DNA of 64,000 bases from Riptortus pedestris (lineage: Eukaryota; Arthropoda; Insecta; Hemiptera; Alydidae). The position numbers were made by a program, and so were the translations under genes. The first letter of the stretch is position 1, and each line of letters starts with the position of its first letter. Below the pieces are notes generated by a model. That model had not been told where the DNA came from, searched no databases, and saw only the letters and a list, made by a program, of their open reading frames with translations. Positions 1 to 13,121 of this stretch are shown piece by piece. The DNA lies in the NCBI GenBank assembly GCA_019009955.1, contig CM032232.1, positions 57,308,501 to 57,372,500 of the forward strand, read 5' to 3'.

Positions 1-116
1 CTTAAGCAGTAACAGACGAATCTAAATATACATAGTAGACAAGTATATATGTTCGCGTCATGAGTACAACCTCAATAACTGATTTCAATTAACTGATAAG
101 GAAAATCTGTTAAAAA
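1..116 (+). mobile_element. Family A element, 3' end fragment
   Basis: This is the right-hand part of the dominant repeat of the window: the conserved block around 'catgagtac..cctcaata' followed by a decayed terminal hairpin and 'ctgttaaaa'. It is truncated by the window edge. It abuts an oppositely oriented family A fragment. Confidence 0.6.
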
Positions 117-118
117 TT

Positions 119-546
119 TGCTTGTACAGGAGGACTCTTTGCTGAGATCCTATCTTACTAGCCTGGATAGTAGTGAGCCTATTAGCAGATATACCTTAAG
201 GAGGGGGAGAAATTCGAAAATTCGATTGAAAAATTGTATAGAACCAATCTTATTGCAAATCTAATGCTCTATAAATATTATTATGTACATTTTTCCACAC
301 GTTATTATTACATGTTGTATGTTTTTTTTTTTCTTGATTACTAACCGAGATATTTGCATTTTTTTGTTTTTGGTCTTTAGTAAACCCCCACTCCTACTCG
401 TCTAATATTAACAATATGCTATTATGTTATGAAGCACTTAATACCAAATATTGTTCTCATTGGACTTTTGAGATAAATGAAAATACGTAACGCACGTATG
501 AAATCTGCTTAGTTAACGTAGCCCCTGCGTGACGGACTTTTTTTTT
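119..546 (-). mobile_element. Family A element, 5' part, inverted
   Basis: In reverse orientation it carries the family A body (the 'aaacccccactcctac' block, the 'atatttgcat' block) and the 5' terminus, seen as 'gcccctgcgtgacggac' followed by a T run at 524-551. It has no coding potential. Confidence 0.65.
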
Positions 547-642
547 TTTAACCACGCCCAAAAATACACGGTTAATCTATGTATTTAATACTTTACCGTG
601 TCAGATTATTTAACCGTCATATTCTATTATTTTATTAACTCA

Positions 643-1648
643 CTAGCTCAGATACCCGGCTTCGCCGGGAATTGATTTGAGGCTGAATGGTGATGGTATT
701 TTTTTGGCAAGGCTTTCCTTTACACAATATTTTAACATTTACCCGTCCCAGTGTTTAGGGCTAATACCCGTCGTTTCTGTGGATTTGTTAATAAAAAAAA
801 TTGTAAATTTCCCACTCCTGCCCGTTCCTAGAAATGTTAGTAGGGCTTATTATAAGGATGGCGTTAGTGCTAATACACATACCGAGTGTTTTATTTAGTT
901 CAGTTGAGTCTTTTGTGCCAAATAAAATTGTTGACTCCCACTATAATTTTTAGCGTATAACGCCTTTATACTTCGGTATACGACGATAGTGTATATAAAA
1001 AAAGTTTCTCTAAATAACAAAAAAATAAACAACTTTTGTCATGTACATATTTGCTGAAAAAGCAATAAGAAACGAAATATCGCTATTTTTAATTTCAGGC
1101 CTCCCTTATAACCCCCACTCCTGCCCGTCCCTAGAAATGTTAGTATGGCTTATTATAAGAAAGTCGTTATACTAATTCACATACCGAGTTTGGTTTAGTT
1201 CGGTTGAGTCTTTTGTGCCAAGTAAAATTGTGGACTTCCGCTATAGTTTTTAGCGTATAACTCATTTATACTTCCGTATACGGCAAAAGTGCATATAACA
1301 AAAGTTACTCTAAATTACAAAATAAACAACTTTTGTTATGGGCTTATTTGCTGAAAAAGCAATAGGAAACGAAATATCGCTATTTTTAATTTCAGGCCTC
1401 CCTTATAACCCCCACTCCTGTTTGTCTCAGAGGATATTAATATAGCCTAAAGTCTAAGTTGGGTTAGTTGTAATATACATACCAAGTTTCATAAAATTCG
1501 GTTCAGCCGTTTATGCGTGAAAAGGTAACAAACAAACAAACAGACACCAAAGAAACAAAATGCAGTTATGGTGTCTATGACATGTGAAACGAAAAGTTAT
1601 CGTGAAATTTCGCGAAAAAAATCAATGTACAGACAGAGGTTACAATTT

Positions 1649-1660
<12 letters not shown>
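643..1660 (-). mobile_element. Helitron-like element, inverted copy (left arm of palindrome)
   Basis: The 3' end faces left: 'ctag' at 643-646 followed by a CCCGGC..GCCGGG stem-loop. Read in reverse this is a hairpin about ten bases before CTAG, the classical Helitron 3' end. The body consists of repeated units of roughly 300 bp, each marked by 'caggcctcccttataaccc' and 'ttcggttgagtctttt'. The inner end lies in a (TA)n tract. There is no Rep or helicase ORF, so it is non-autonomous. Confidence 0.7.
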
Positions 1661-1679
<19 letters not shown>

Positions 1680-1714
1680 TATATATATATAATATATATA
1701 TCTATATATATATA
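1649..1714. repeat. (TA)n tract at the centre of the Helitron palindrome
   Basis: An almost pure TA microsatellite forms the symmetry axis between two head-to-head Helitron-like copies. The same flanking words (for example 'acagacagaggttacaat') occur on both sides as reverse complements. Confidence 0.9.
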
Positions 1715-3009
1715 AAATTGTAACCTCTGTCTGTACATTGATTTTTTTCGCGAAATTTCACGATAACTTTTCATTTCACATGTCATAGACACCATAACTG
1801 CATTCTGTTTCTTTCGTGTCTGTTTGTTTGTTTGTTTGTTTGTTTGTTTGTTTGTTTATTTGTTTGTTTGTTTGTTACCTTTTCACGCATAAACGGCTGA
1901 ACCGAATTTTATGAAACTTGGTATGTATATTACTACTAGCCCAACTTAGACTTTAGGCTATATTAATATTCTCTAAGACGAACAGGAGTGGGGGTTATAA
2001 GGGAGGCCTGAAATTGAAAATAGCGATATTTCGTTTCCTATTGCTTTTTCAGCAAATATGCGTATTACAAAAGTTGTTTATTTTGTTATTTAGAGTAACT
2101 TTTGTTACATGCACGTTTGCCGTATACGGAAGTATAAATGAGTTATACGCTAAAAATTATAGCCGGTGTCCACAATTTTATTTGGCACAAAAGACTCAAC
2201 CGAACTATACCAAACTCGGTATGTGAATTAGTACAAACGCCTTCATTATAATAAGCTATACTAACATTTCTAGGGACGGGCAGGAGTGGGGGTTATAAGG
2301 GAGGCCTGAAATTAATAATAGTGATATTTCGTTTCCTATTGCATTTTCGGCAAATATGCACATAACAAAAGTTGTTTATTTTGTTATTTAGATAATTTTT
2401 TTTATATACAATATAATCTAATACCTAATTATAAAGGCTTTATACGATAAAAATAATAGCGGGGGACAAAAATTTTAATTGGCACAAAAGACTCAACCGA
2501 ACTAAATAAAATACTCAGTATGTGTATTAGCACTAACGCCTTCCTTATAATAAGCCATACTAACATTTTTAGGGACGTGCAGGAGTGGGGGTTATATGGG
2601 AGGCCTGAAATTAATAATAATGATTTCCTATTGGGGTTTCGGCAAATATGCACATAACAAAAGTTGTTTATTTTGTTATTTAGAGAAATTTGCTCAACAC
2701 TTCTTTTCAATATGAACTACCAGGTACCACACCTGAATAAATTAATTCAAATGTATGTCAATATTTTCTCCTTAATAATTCAAATCAAAGCATATTGCAC
2801 AGGAGACAGGAAATATGACAATATGCAGGACAGTGAAGTCTTACATAAAAAAATAATTTTATTATTAACAAATGCCAACAACGGCTATTAACCCTAAACG
2901 CTGAAACGGGTAAATGTCAAAATATTGTGCAAAGTAAAGCCTTGCCAAAAGAATACCATCACCACCCAGCCGCAAATGAATTCCCGGGCGAAGCCGGTAT
3001 CTTAGCTAG
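1700..3009 (+). mobile_element. Helitron-like element, direct copy (right arm of palindrome)
   Basis: This mirrors the left arm. It runs from the TA tract through a TTTG/TTTGT simple repeat (about 1821-1876) and several roughly 300-bp internal units to the hairpin at 2982-2996, and ends in CTAG at 3006-3009. A (TA)n run follows at once, so the element probably landed in an AT dinucleotide of a TA tract. ORFs here are repeat-derived. Confidence 0.7.
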
Positions 3010-3430
3010 TATATATATATATATATATATAGATTCAGTTATGTAACTGAACGGTTATTATCGTTTATCGGGAGATTTAGAGGTGATTATTAAATGATAA
3101 TTAAAAGAAACTCACTTTATTATTTTATATAAAACTTCTAGAGTTTATAAATGACAAAATGGTTAACGGGAGGAGACACTCATTATTTACAGATAAAGTA
3201 TTGAATGGCTCAATACCGCGCATCGCTATTCATTGTTATTGCTATCGCTTTAGGCTGTTCACACTTGACTAGTTTATCTTAGTCTTTCTGTTTCTTTTGT
3301 TATCTTAGAAAAATGAGTGATCATTAATTAACACCACTTGGACAGCTTAACTTGCACAGTTCAGCTGACGGCCGGGGACGACCGCCGCAGCTACTAAGCG
3401 ACTAAGTCCAGTTTAGGGCTAACTCTAATT
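3010..3430. other. Non-coding stretch, no feature recognised
   Basis: After a short TA run the sequence is AT-rich without an ORF, a tRNA-like box pair or a strong splice pair. A GC-richer patch at 3360-3410 shows no recognisable motif. Confidence 0.5.
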
Positions 3431-3442
3431 TATAATTACACT

Positions 3443-3925
3443 AGCTGTACCCTGCGCACGTTGCTATGCCGCCAACTAAAATACTAAATTACGATAAAGA
3501 TGTATATAATAAAGGTTACTGTAAATATCAAATTAAACATATTTTGTCATGTGCACGTTCGTCAAAAAAAAAACAATAGGAAATGAAATATGACAATTTT
3601 TCATTTCATGCCTCCCTAACAATCCCCACTCCTATTGGTTCCTAAGAATGTTAATGTAGCTTATAGTCAAAAATACGGAGTTTCGTTGATTTCGATTAAG
3701 TATAACTTTCTTGACCCCTTCTATAGTTTTTCGTGTATACCTCATTTATACTTCATTATAAGGCAAAAGTGCATATAGCAAAAGTTACTTTAAATAACAA
3801 AACAAACAACTTTTGTTATATGCACGTTTGCCGAAAAATGAATAGGTTACGAAATATCCCGATTCTATATTTCAGGCCTCCCTTATAACCTCCACTTCTG
3901 TTCGTCTCAAAGAATATAATTTTGA
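3443..3925 (-). mobile_element. Helitron-like fragment, inverted, diverged
   Basis: It begins with 'ctagctgtaccctgcgc', a decayed version of the CTAG-plus-hairpin end. It contains the family words 'acaacttttgttatatgc' and 'caggcctcccttataacc'. It is shorter and more diverged than the palindromic pair. Confidence 0.5.
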
Positions 3926-3982
3926 ACCCTTCTAATTAAGTGGTATAAAATTGATACCATATTGATATTCATAACCAAAAGT

Positions 3983-4432
3983 TAGTCCTTTTAGCGGATT
4001 TCCCTTGTGGGAAATCAGCTATTGAGGTCGTACTCATCACGTCATTTTCGAACAACTTTTTCACATCTCACACTAAAGATCATATTACTTAATGGATGAA
4101 ATAGGGGGTATAGAGGGGGGATTTTGAAAATATCTCTGATATGAGTCGTATCGAAAAATGTTAAAGAACCAATCATGTTAAGCTATATATTGTTGCTTTA
4201 TACATTTTTTGCAACTCAAATATTGTATTAAGCGAATTATTTGTACTTTCTTGTTTTCAGCATTCTATAATCCACCCATTCTCCCCCCAAAATCCTTTGT
4301 CATCAGTTTTTTTTTTTTTTTTTTATACATAGAAATAGAGAAAATGTGGTGAGATGAGATCACAAGTCTGTGATGCCAACATGTGGGAAATCTGTTTGGT
4401 TTACACAGCTCATGCATGACGGACTTTTTTAA
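3983..4432 (-). mobile_element. Family A element, inverted
   Basis: The 3' hairpin end (gatttcccttgtgggaaatc, 3999-4018) is at the left and the 5' terminus ('cagctcatgcatgacggac') at the right, followed by T. A T homopolymer at 4309-4324 interrupts the body. The TA tract is absent. Confidence 0.7.
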
Positions 4433-4594
4433 TTAGAAAGAAGAATAATTTTAAATTATATATCTATTAAAATGTATTACTTTCTCTTTTAACATATTTG
4501 CATTTTATCAACTGTGTATTCATTTCCATTATTATTAATTAACTTAATATTTTATATTTGTTGATTATTCCTATTTTTTGTTAAATAAATTTCA

Positions 4595-4705
4595 TTAAAT
4601 AACGTCCTAAAATCCCACCCTGGCTAGAAAAGGTTGATAACCTGTAGATAACCCGTCCCGATTAGCCTAAGTTGCAATAAGTGGACGTTCATAAATAAAT
4701 AAATA
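4595..4705 (+). mobile_element. SINE tail fragment
   Basis: This matches the 3' body of the tRNA-headed SINE seen complete at 27838-28075: 'ccaccctggctagaaaagg', 'aacccgtcccgattagcct', 'aagtggacgt', then an ATAA-rich tail. The tRNA-like head is missing, as in 5'-truncated SINEs. Confidence 0.7.
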
Positions 4706-4789
4706 TTTTTTGTTGCATTTTCAGTTATGAATTATTTTTGTTCTTAGTTCTACTCTTTTCTCCTCCTTAATGTAATTGTTCATATTTAC

Positions 4790-5515
4790 ATATCGTTTAT
4801 TAATTGTTATTATTGTTATTGATATTTTTCAATTCTTTTTCGTATTGCTTTTGAAGATATTTTTTTTTTTTTATTGTTATTGATATGATTTGTTTTTTGA
4901 TATTGTTATTGGTGTTATGTGTTTTTGTTATTCTTTTTGATGGGTTTTTGATGTTATTTGTTTTTGTTATTCTTTTTGATGGGTTTTTGATGTTATTTGT
5001 TTTTGTTATTCTTGTTGATGGGTTATTGCTTTTGTTATTGATGTTATTTGTTTGTGTTATTCTTGTTGACGAGTTTGATATTGTTATTGATGTTATTTGT
5101 TGTTGTTATTCTTGCTGATGGGTTTTGATATTGTTATTGATGTTATTTGTTTTTGTTATTATTGTTGATGGGTTTTGATACAGTTATTGATGTAATTTTT
5201 TTGTTATTGTTGATGTATTTTTATTATTGTTGATTTTTTTTGTAATTATTGTTGATGGGTTTTTGATATTGTTATTGATGTTATTTGTTTTTGTTATTCT
5301 TTTTGATGGGTTTTATTACTGTTGATTTTTTTTTGTTATTCTTGTTGGTGGGGTTTTGATATTGTTATTGATATTATTTGTTTTTGTTAGTCTTGTTGAT
5401 GGGGTTTTTATTATTGATGATTTTTCTTTGTTATTCTTGTTGATGGGGTTTTATTATTGTTGATGTGTTTTTTTGTTATTATTGTTGATGTGCTTTGTTT
5501 TTGTTATTTGAGCAA
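4790..5515. repeat. Degenerate T/G-rich minisatellite (TTGTTATTGATG-type)
   Basis: About 700 bp of imperfect tandem units built from 'gttattgttgatg', 'gttatttgtttttgttatt' and 'gatgggttttgat' modules. The strand is strongly asymmetric (T and G, almost no C). The long ORF in it (4885-5118) encodes only a Leu/Val/Phe repeat and is a by-product of the low-complexity sequence. Confidence 0.85.
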
Positions 5516-6552
5516 TATCACCTCATAGCGAGTGGTCCAAATAAAAAATATATGTAAATAAGTGGAAGGGGTATCAGGACTGCCATAATTTGATAGAAAA
5601 AAGATATTAACAATATCAGATTTAATGTCAATGGTTCCAGTCATGGAAACTTATATGAAGGAGAACTTGTTGATATGATATTCAATCATCTCCAATCTAT
5701 TTGGGAGTTATTATTGAAAATACATGCATACATAGAGCAGTATTTAGAATAAATATAATAAATGGTGAAATGATAAATTCAAAATAAATACGATACCTAA
5801 ACAAATTCTTAACTAAAGCATTTGGAAGCATATATTAATATTATTATTATTATAACCACTGTTTTATTCAAATGTTCTTGGTATTTTTTAAAATAAGGAT
5901 TTGCTGCTAAACCTATTTTTTAATGAGAATGAATGAGTTTCTAAACATTTAATAATGTATTCCTGAGTCTTAAGCTAGTCATAGGTCAATTCTAACAAAA
6001 TAAAGTAGATACCAGAAAATCACAGGCAACAATCTGGCAACACTGAAATAATATATATATATTTATAAAATTTAAACCATTGAATGATTAAGATTTCATA
6101 AGTTGCTAGAATTATAAAACTTCTAACAAATTGGTTTATACCATAATACTATATATAGTACAATACTAATTTATGTTTTGTAAGCCTACTGAGTGTATGT
6201 CACCAATTAATTTTTGGTGGGAAAGGATTATCTAAATTTATTTTAATAAAGAGAGATAAGTCAATTATTGTATTATATTGGAAATAAAATAAAGTAAAAA
6301 TCTTGTATACATTTAACATTCATCTCTCATCTAATCAATAAAAATAAATGAGGCATAACATGTCAATTTTAAGTTTTACCATTATTAAAATAATGTGAAC
6401 AAATCTTTTCATAATGGAATCATATTGAACTATTATCTAAACAAAAGTAATAGTTAAAAAAACATATCTTTAATTAAAAATAAGACTAAGTTATTAAGAT
6501 GTATTGTGTAAATTTAGAAAATTTAATTTTACTTTGAATAGTAAAGAAACAA
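5516..6552. other. AT-rich DNA upstream of TEFM exons
   Basis: I see no ORF, tandem repeat or transposon terminus. The sequence is unique within the window. It is either intergenic or the 5' region of the TEFM-like gene. Confidence 0.4.
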
Positions 6553-6621
6553 ATGAGAATGTTTTATGCATCACAAATTATGTTTTTCTTTGTTCAGAGA
6601 AATGTAGTTCCATACTCTTTG
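6553..6621 (+). CDS. Tentative first coding exon of the TEFM-like gene (presequence)
   Basis: ATG at 6553 opens 23 codons (MRMFYASQIMFFFVQRNVVP..) up to a possible donor at 6622 (TTG|gtggaa). The peptide has two arginines and no acidic residues, as expected of a mitochondrial presequence. Its phase 0 end fits the frame of the exon at 7200. The donor is weak and the peptide short, so this is an inference from phase and composition. The true 5' exon could lie elsewhere, including outside the window. Confidence 0.25.
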
Positions 6622-7199
6622 GTGGAATTATAGAATGAGGCATAGTGACACAACAGTCCAATAAATGAGCCATTCCTCATACAAAGTAGAACCTTAAGAG
6701 CAAATTAAATGTAGTATGTGTGTATGTTTGATTGAAATGATTTCAAACTGCAAATTAGAAATTTTGTAGCATTGAATTTTGGTAGGCTCAGAAATATTGA
6801 TTGGACAATGTCACATTTATATGCTTTTAATAACTACATTAATTTTGTTTAACTTGAAAATAAAAATAGTACCTCTAAAAAAATTAAAAACGAATTAAAA
6901 TTATATTATGAAAATATGTCATGCAGAATTACAAAAAAACATACCCTTAATGAAAACTCGCGTATATTTCAATATTAACAAAAATAAAGACTAAAGAATA
7001 AAAAGGCATTTATTACTAAAATAACATTTGAAAATCTAAAATCGTTATTTTACTGTAACCTACCGTACGGTTATCAAAACGGAATGTTCAGAAATACCCT
7101 TTTATTTTATAGAGGGATAGTATGTAATTACTAGCAAATTAAATTTTGTGTTTTGTTATTCTTTGTATGGTGTGTATGAGAACTTTATTTTCATTTTAG

Positions 7200-7315
7200 A
7201 GGGACATTTTTAGGCTTGAGAAATTCAATCCAGCTAGAATTGGTCTCTATAGTACTTATTCAAATGAGGACAAGTCATACATTCTGAACAAAATCAATCA
7301 AAGGGAACTACCAAG
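7200..7315 (+). CDS. TEFM: TEFM-like exon A
   Basis: The acceptor is 'ttcattttag|A' and the donor 'CCAAG|gtaata', leaving two bases for the next exon. It encodes RDIFRLEKFNPARIG.. through ILNKINQREL. The segment 'ILNKINQRELPR' corresponds to the helix at the start of the helix-hairpin-helix module (TEFM family 'ILxxLNxAxxxEL'). Confidence 0.75.
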
Positions 7316-9360
7316 GTAATAATAGGTTTAATAGTATCATTTCAAGGTCTTATTATTCTGCTCTTTATTTGGTAAGTTATTATTTTCAGAAATGCTGTAG
7401 GGACTAATTATGCAAAAAAAATATTCCAATATCTTGAAAATAATTCCTTGACTTCCTTAGAAGACCTTTTACTCATAAGTGGAATTGGCCCAAAGGCATT
7501 GAGAAAAATTTGTGATAATATATTAAATGCTAGAAATGGAAACCCTAATTCAGTTGGCCAAAAAAGCAAAAGGAATACACAACTTATCATTCCTCCAATT
7601 GACTCAGAAAGCAAAGTAAGTTTCAAGCACTATTATAGTTTGTGGTGTCATTTAAACTTAAGAGTATTTGATGAAAGTTTTAATACAAAAACACGTTTTC
7701 TTCTGCCCTTTTGCAATTTCTTTTACTGTAATGATGTTAGTTGGGGTGACAAACTTTCAAGTCTTTCCATGGCCATGTGACTGCTAGATTGTCATTTTTA
7801 ATATATAAAACTGCTAGAAAATTGAAATGGATATTTCATATACTTCGGAATTATAGCATCAATATATTACAGTGATTATGTTTTGTAATTTATAGGCAAT
7901 ACCAAACGTTGTCTCCATCCATGTCGGATCTGAGAACATATCATGGGCATTGATAAATACTATTCACAAGAATGTATTTGATTGGAATTACACAGAAGCC
8001 TGTGTTGAGAGTGGAAACATATTCAATTTCCTCGAGATGGTATTTATTACATGTTAATCAGCAGTATACTTTTGAGTTCATAATATTTCCGTGTGTGTGT
8101 GTGTGTGTATATATATAGTTTTGAATGGGTATTAGTACTATATATACAGTCTTATTCTTTAGTTCCATGTTTTTACTAATAGCTAAGAAAGCTATTGAGT
8201 AATTTCAAGCTGAAAAAATATAATATAATCTGAAAAATATATATAAGTTGTGGACTGTACAGTCATTTCTGAAGAGATAAAATAATTATACGAGCAGTAC
8301 TTTGGATAACGTGTATATATGTATATAAAAACTTTGATGTTAGTATACTTGACATTTTAAAGGGTTTTGTTATTTAGAATACTTTCTCAAAATTAAAAGA
8401 TGGTAGGTACATACTCTGAAATCACATTACCATAATAATTAGTGGTGGGCACAGGGTCATTGCTGTGATTGTAGTTTTTTGTAGCATGTAATTGGAATAG
8501 ATCTTGAAGTAATTCTGCAATAAATAGTGATCCTTTTAGTCAGTGCTGTCTCCTACATAACTATTTACAATAACATACTCTTGAGATTTTACAGTAATCA
8601 AATTTTAAGTCATTGCATGATTCAAACATAGAATAAATGAGGCTGAGCCAGAGGACAGCCTGTCCCATGTTGTGAAACCAAACAAACTAAAATTTCCTGA
8701 AATAGTTGTAGTATTTTACATTCATTGGCTGTTCATTTATTTTTATTTTTAATGTTCTACAATATTACTATTTATTTACATCCACATTTTGCTACTGTGG
8801 CTAATTGAGACTGGTTTTCTATGGGTTACCCCCCTTTTCTAGCCAGGGTGGAACTAAGGATTTTATTTAATGAGTTCGTCACTAAATAAAGTCCTATTGC
8901 CTATTTACCATACAATATTATTATAAATAAAATGGTTTAAAAAAATGGAGTTAATTCAAATTTTTTTTCTGACCATCAAGGTTTTGCAAACCACTAATAT
9001 AATATAATTTGCGACAACTTAGGTTGAAATCTTTCTGATGGGATGTAGGTTTTCATGAAAAAAAACCTTATTTAATCCAGAGTATTATTATACTTTTTTT
9101 TTTTTTTTTTTGCTTCCTGGTCTAATATTGATTGTTTAGTTAGTCTAGAAGCAATTAATAATTAAACTCCTTATTAGATATTTATTGATATCAAAAGTAA
9201 ATGTCTGTCAATCTGGATGCACAATATATGCCTGTTTTTCTCTGCAATATTAGCTGATTTCCCTTAAGAGAAATCTGCTATTGAGGTCGTACTCATGACA
9301 CAATTTTTGAAACATTTCTTCAAATGTCCATCGATCCTACCCAGAGGATGAGGTCTGTTA

Positions 9361-9407
<47 letters not shown>

Positions 9408-12400
9408 TATTTAAAATTGTAAGCTCTGTCTGTACATTGATTTTTCTACTAAATTTCACGATAACTTTTCGTTTCACATGTCATAGACACTATAACTGCA
9501 TTTTGTTTCTTTCGTGTCTGTTTGTTTGTTACCTTTTCACGCATAAACGGCTGAACCGAATTTTATGAAACTTGGTATGTATATTACCACTAACCCAACT
9601 TAGACTTTAGGCTATATTAATATTCTCTGAGACGAACAGGAGTGGGGGTTATAAGGGAGGCCTGGAATTAAAAATAACGATATTTCGTTTCCTATTGGTT
9701 CTTCGGCAAATATGAACATAACAAAAGTTGTTTATTTTGTTATTTAGAGTAACTTTTGTTATATACAGTTTTTTCTTTAACCGAAATTTATACGAGATGT
9801 ACGCCCAAAACCTGTGAACAATTTTATTTGGCACAAAAGACTCAACCGAGCTAAATAAAACTTGGTATGTGTATTAGCACTAACGCCTTCATTATAATAA
9901 GCCATACCAACATTTCTAGGGATGGACAGGAGTGGGGGTTGTAAGGGAGGCCTGAATTTAAAAATAGCGGTATTTCATTTTCTATTTGTTTTTCTGCAAT
10001 ATGCACATGACAAAAGTAGTTTATTTTTTTATTTGAAGTAACTTTTGTGTATTCACTTTTAACTTATAACAAAGTATAAACGAGATATACACTAAAACTT
10101 TAGCGGGAGCCAACAACTTTATTGGGCACTAACGATTGAACCAAATTTTACAAAATTGGGTATGTGAATTAGCATTAATTCTTCCATGATTATAAGCTAT
10201 ATTAATTTTTTTAGATTCAAACGGGAGTGGGGGTTATAAGAGAGGCCTGAAATTAAAATTCGCGATATTTCATTGTCTATTTGTTTTTCGACAAACGTGC
10301 ACATAACAAAAGTTGTATACTTTGTTATTTAGAGTAACTTTTGTTTTATACTTTTTTTTGTAAACAATGTATGAAGCAAGTAATTTACGAAATATTGATA
10401 TGCTCAACAATTCTTTCCAATATGAACTACCAGGTACCTCACCTGGAAAAATTAATTCAGATCTATGTTAATATTTTGTCCTTAATAATTCAAATCTATG
10501 CATAATGCACAGGAGACAGGAAACATGACACTATGGAGGACAGTGAAGTCTCACATAAAAAAATTAATTTTAGTATTAACAAATCCACATCAACGACTGG
10601 GGCGGGTAAATGTCAGAATATTGTGCAAAGTAAAGCTTTGTCAAAAAAATACCATCAACATTCAGCCTCAAATGAATTCCCAGGCGAAGCCGTGTATCTG
10701 AGCTAGTATATATATATATATATATATATATTGTCGTTAACACTCCAGCAGTCGCCGCAATTTTTGTTTAATCCTCATCAAACTCGGTATATGATGATAA
10801 TTTTTGATACATTCAAGTGAATGTAATGCACAATAAAACACCCTTTGAGGAGATTCTCCACTGTGGTCATTGTAGATTTTAGAAGATTTCCCTTAAGAGA
10901 AATAGCTATTAATTACTCAAAAGATTTTATGCTACTATATTGTCAGCCGATTTAGTTAAAGATGATTCGTGGATAGATATTGGAGCTACAGCTCACATGT
11001 CATTGAAAAAGAATTGGTTGGAAGAAATTAAATCTACACAATTAGATATAACAGTGGCTAATAATTCCAAAATACAATCATCCAGAAAAGACTATGTTAA
11101 ATAGAGATTTTAAAATTAGTAATACTTTATATGCTCCTGGCATTATCTTACAATTTATTATCAGTTAGTGAAATGTCAAACAAAAGTTTAACTGTAATTT
11201 TTGTTTATAAAAGATGCTATATTCTTAACGAAGAATAATTAATTGCATCAGAGGTGATCAAAAAGGGACTTTTTAATTTAAAGAATGATATTTCTAACAA
11301 TAAGACTTTTTACTGAGTCTACTCATAAAATTTGACATAAGACCTTAAGCCATAAATATTCTATTGGTTGTGTGGCAGATGGAATATATTTTTCAGGCCC
11401 TGGTTATTTTGAAAAATGTATTTCTTGTATAATGGTTAAACAAACTCAGAAACTATATATAAGAGCCTTGGCACTAGAGCTAAAAATATTTTGTGACTTG
11501 TTCATAGTGATCGTTGTGGTCCTATGTCTGAACCAAGTTGGGCGGGTCAAAATATTTATTGGCATTTGTTGATGATTTTTCCAGGAAAAGTTTTATTTGA
11601 CTTTTAAGAAATAAACCTGAAGTTGTAAAAACTTTAAAGCTATGGATGAAAAACTAAGTGATAGATTAAAATGATGGTCGTGAATATATTAATTCAGGAC
11701 TATGACTATAGTTGTGGGATAATATATCAAGAAACAATAATTCATTCCCTCAGACAAATGGCGTTGTAGAACATCTAACTATTGTTAATTGAAAAAGTCC
11801 GTCACGCAGGGGCTGCATAAACTAAGCAGATTTCCCGCGTGAAGTTAACATTAGATAAATCTACATACCGGTAACAACACCACCATGAATATTAAGTGAA
11901 TAAATACAAACTATAATAAGAAACTGTTATCATGCCTGTCGGTGGAGACCATCGTCACTGGCTGATGGTCGAGTACAGCTGGCAAGCGTTTTCGATGCAA
12001 TGGCATCATCTTCAAGCCCGTCAAAAATTTGTACTGAGTTTAATGTCCATTGGTCACTAGGTTTTAAGCATCTGGTCACCGTATTAGTTTGTTTTCGTGT
12101 AGTTGTTTACGTTTTAATCCAGCTATGCCAGCTGTACTCGACCTTCAACCAGTGACGATGGTCTCCACCGACAGATATGACAACAGTATCATTTATACTG
12201 GCCTTTATTTGAATTATAATAAGAAACCTCAATGGAAAGCTTCTGAAATGAAATGAATACAAACAGGTCTGACATCAGCTCAGAGGAATGAAAACAGTGT
12301 AAATACAGGTAACACTACCGTGGATGCTCAGTAAATATACAATACTAGTTAATAATCCCTACAAAGGAAAGCGGCTGAATTGTAAACAAACAGGCAAGCC

Positions 12401-13049
12401 AGCCTTGTAGCGCTTCATAGATAGACTGGAAAGACAAACAATTAATGAAATATATCTGAATATAACATATTAATTTTATTGAAAACAATTTACTAAAGCT
12501 AGTGCTGTAATTTGTAATGAATCAGAATCAGTTTTATCTCAATCACTCAAATTTTAGTAAACCAAAAACAAAAGAAGGGGGGGGGTCAACAGAACGTATT
12601 TGCATATATCTCACAAAGTAAAAGTTCAATGAAAATAATATTCGGTATTTAGGCTTCAATTAATATGTTGTATTATATATTAGAGCATTGTTTTTGTAAC
12701 ACTAGTAGACATGGGGGTTTACTAAAGGCTGAAAACTGAAAAATGCAAATATCATGGTTAATATTCAAGATAGGGAATAAAAGTATATAACATTATTTAT
12801 AGTACATTTAATTTACTATAAGATTGATTCTACACATTTTTTCGATCCGCCATTTAGTAACGGAGATATTTCGAATTTTCAAAATTCTCCCCCTCTAAAC
12901 CCCCTCTCCCTCTGGTCTGATTTCAGCCGTTAACAAACTTGATCTTTCTTTTTACATAAAACGACTAAATATCAAGGGGGGGGTTTGGTAATGATTAAAC
13001 AATAATTGCGACCGCTAAAGCGGTAACAGACAAATATATATAAATAAAG

Positions 13050-13121
<72 letters not shown>

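Noticed and set aside
2014..2226. 70-codon ORF in the left palindrome
   Set aside because: Lies within the internal units of a non-autonomous Helitron-like element; the same frame is broken in the other units.
4885..5118. 77-codon hydrophobic ORF
   Set aside because: It lies wholly in a T/G-rich tandem tract and encodes only repeated LFVFVILFDGF-like modules; no membrane protein is implied.
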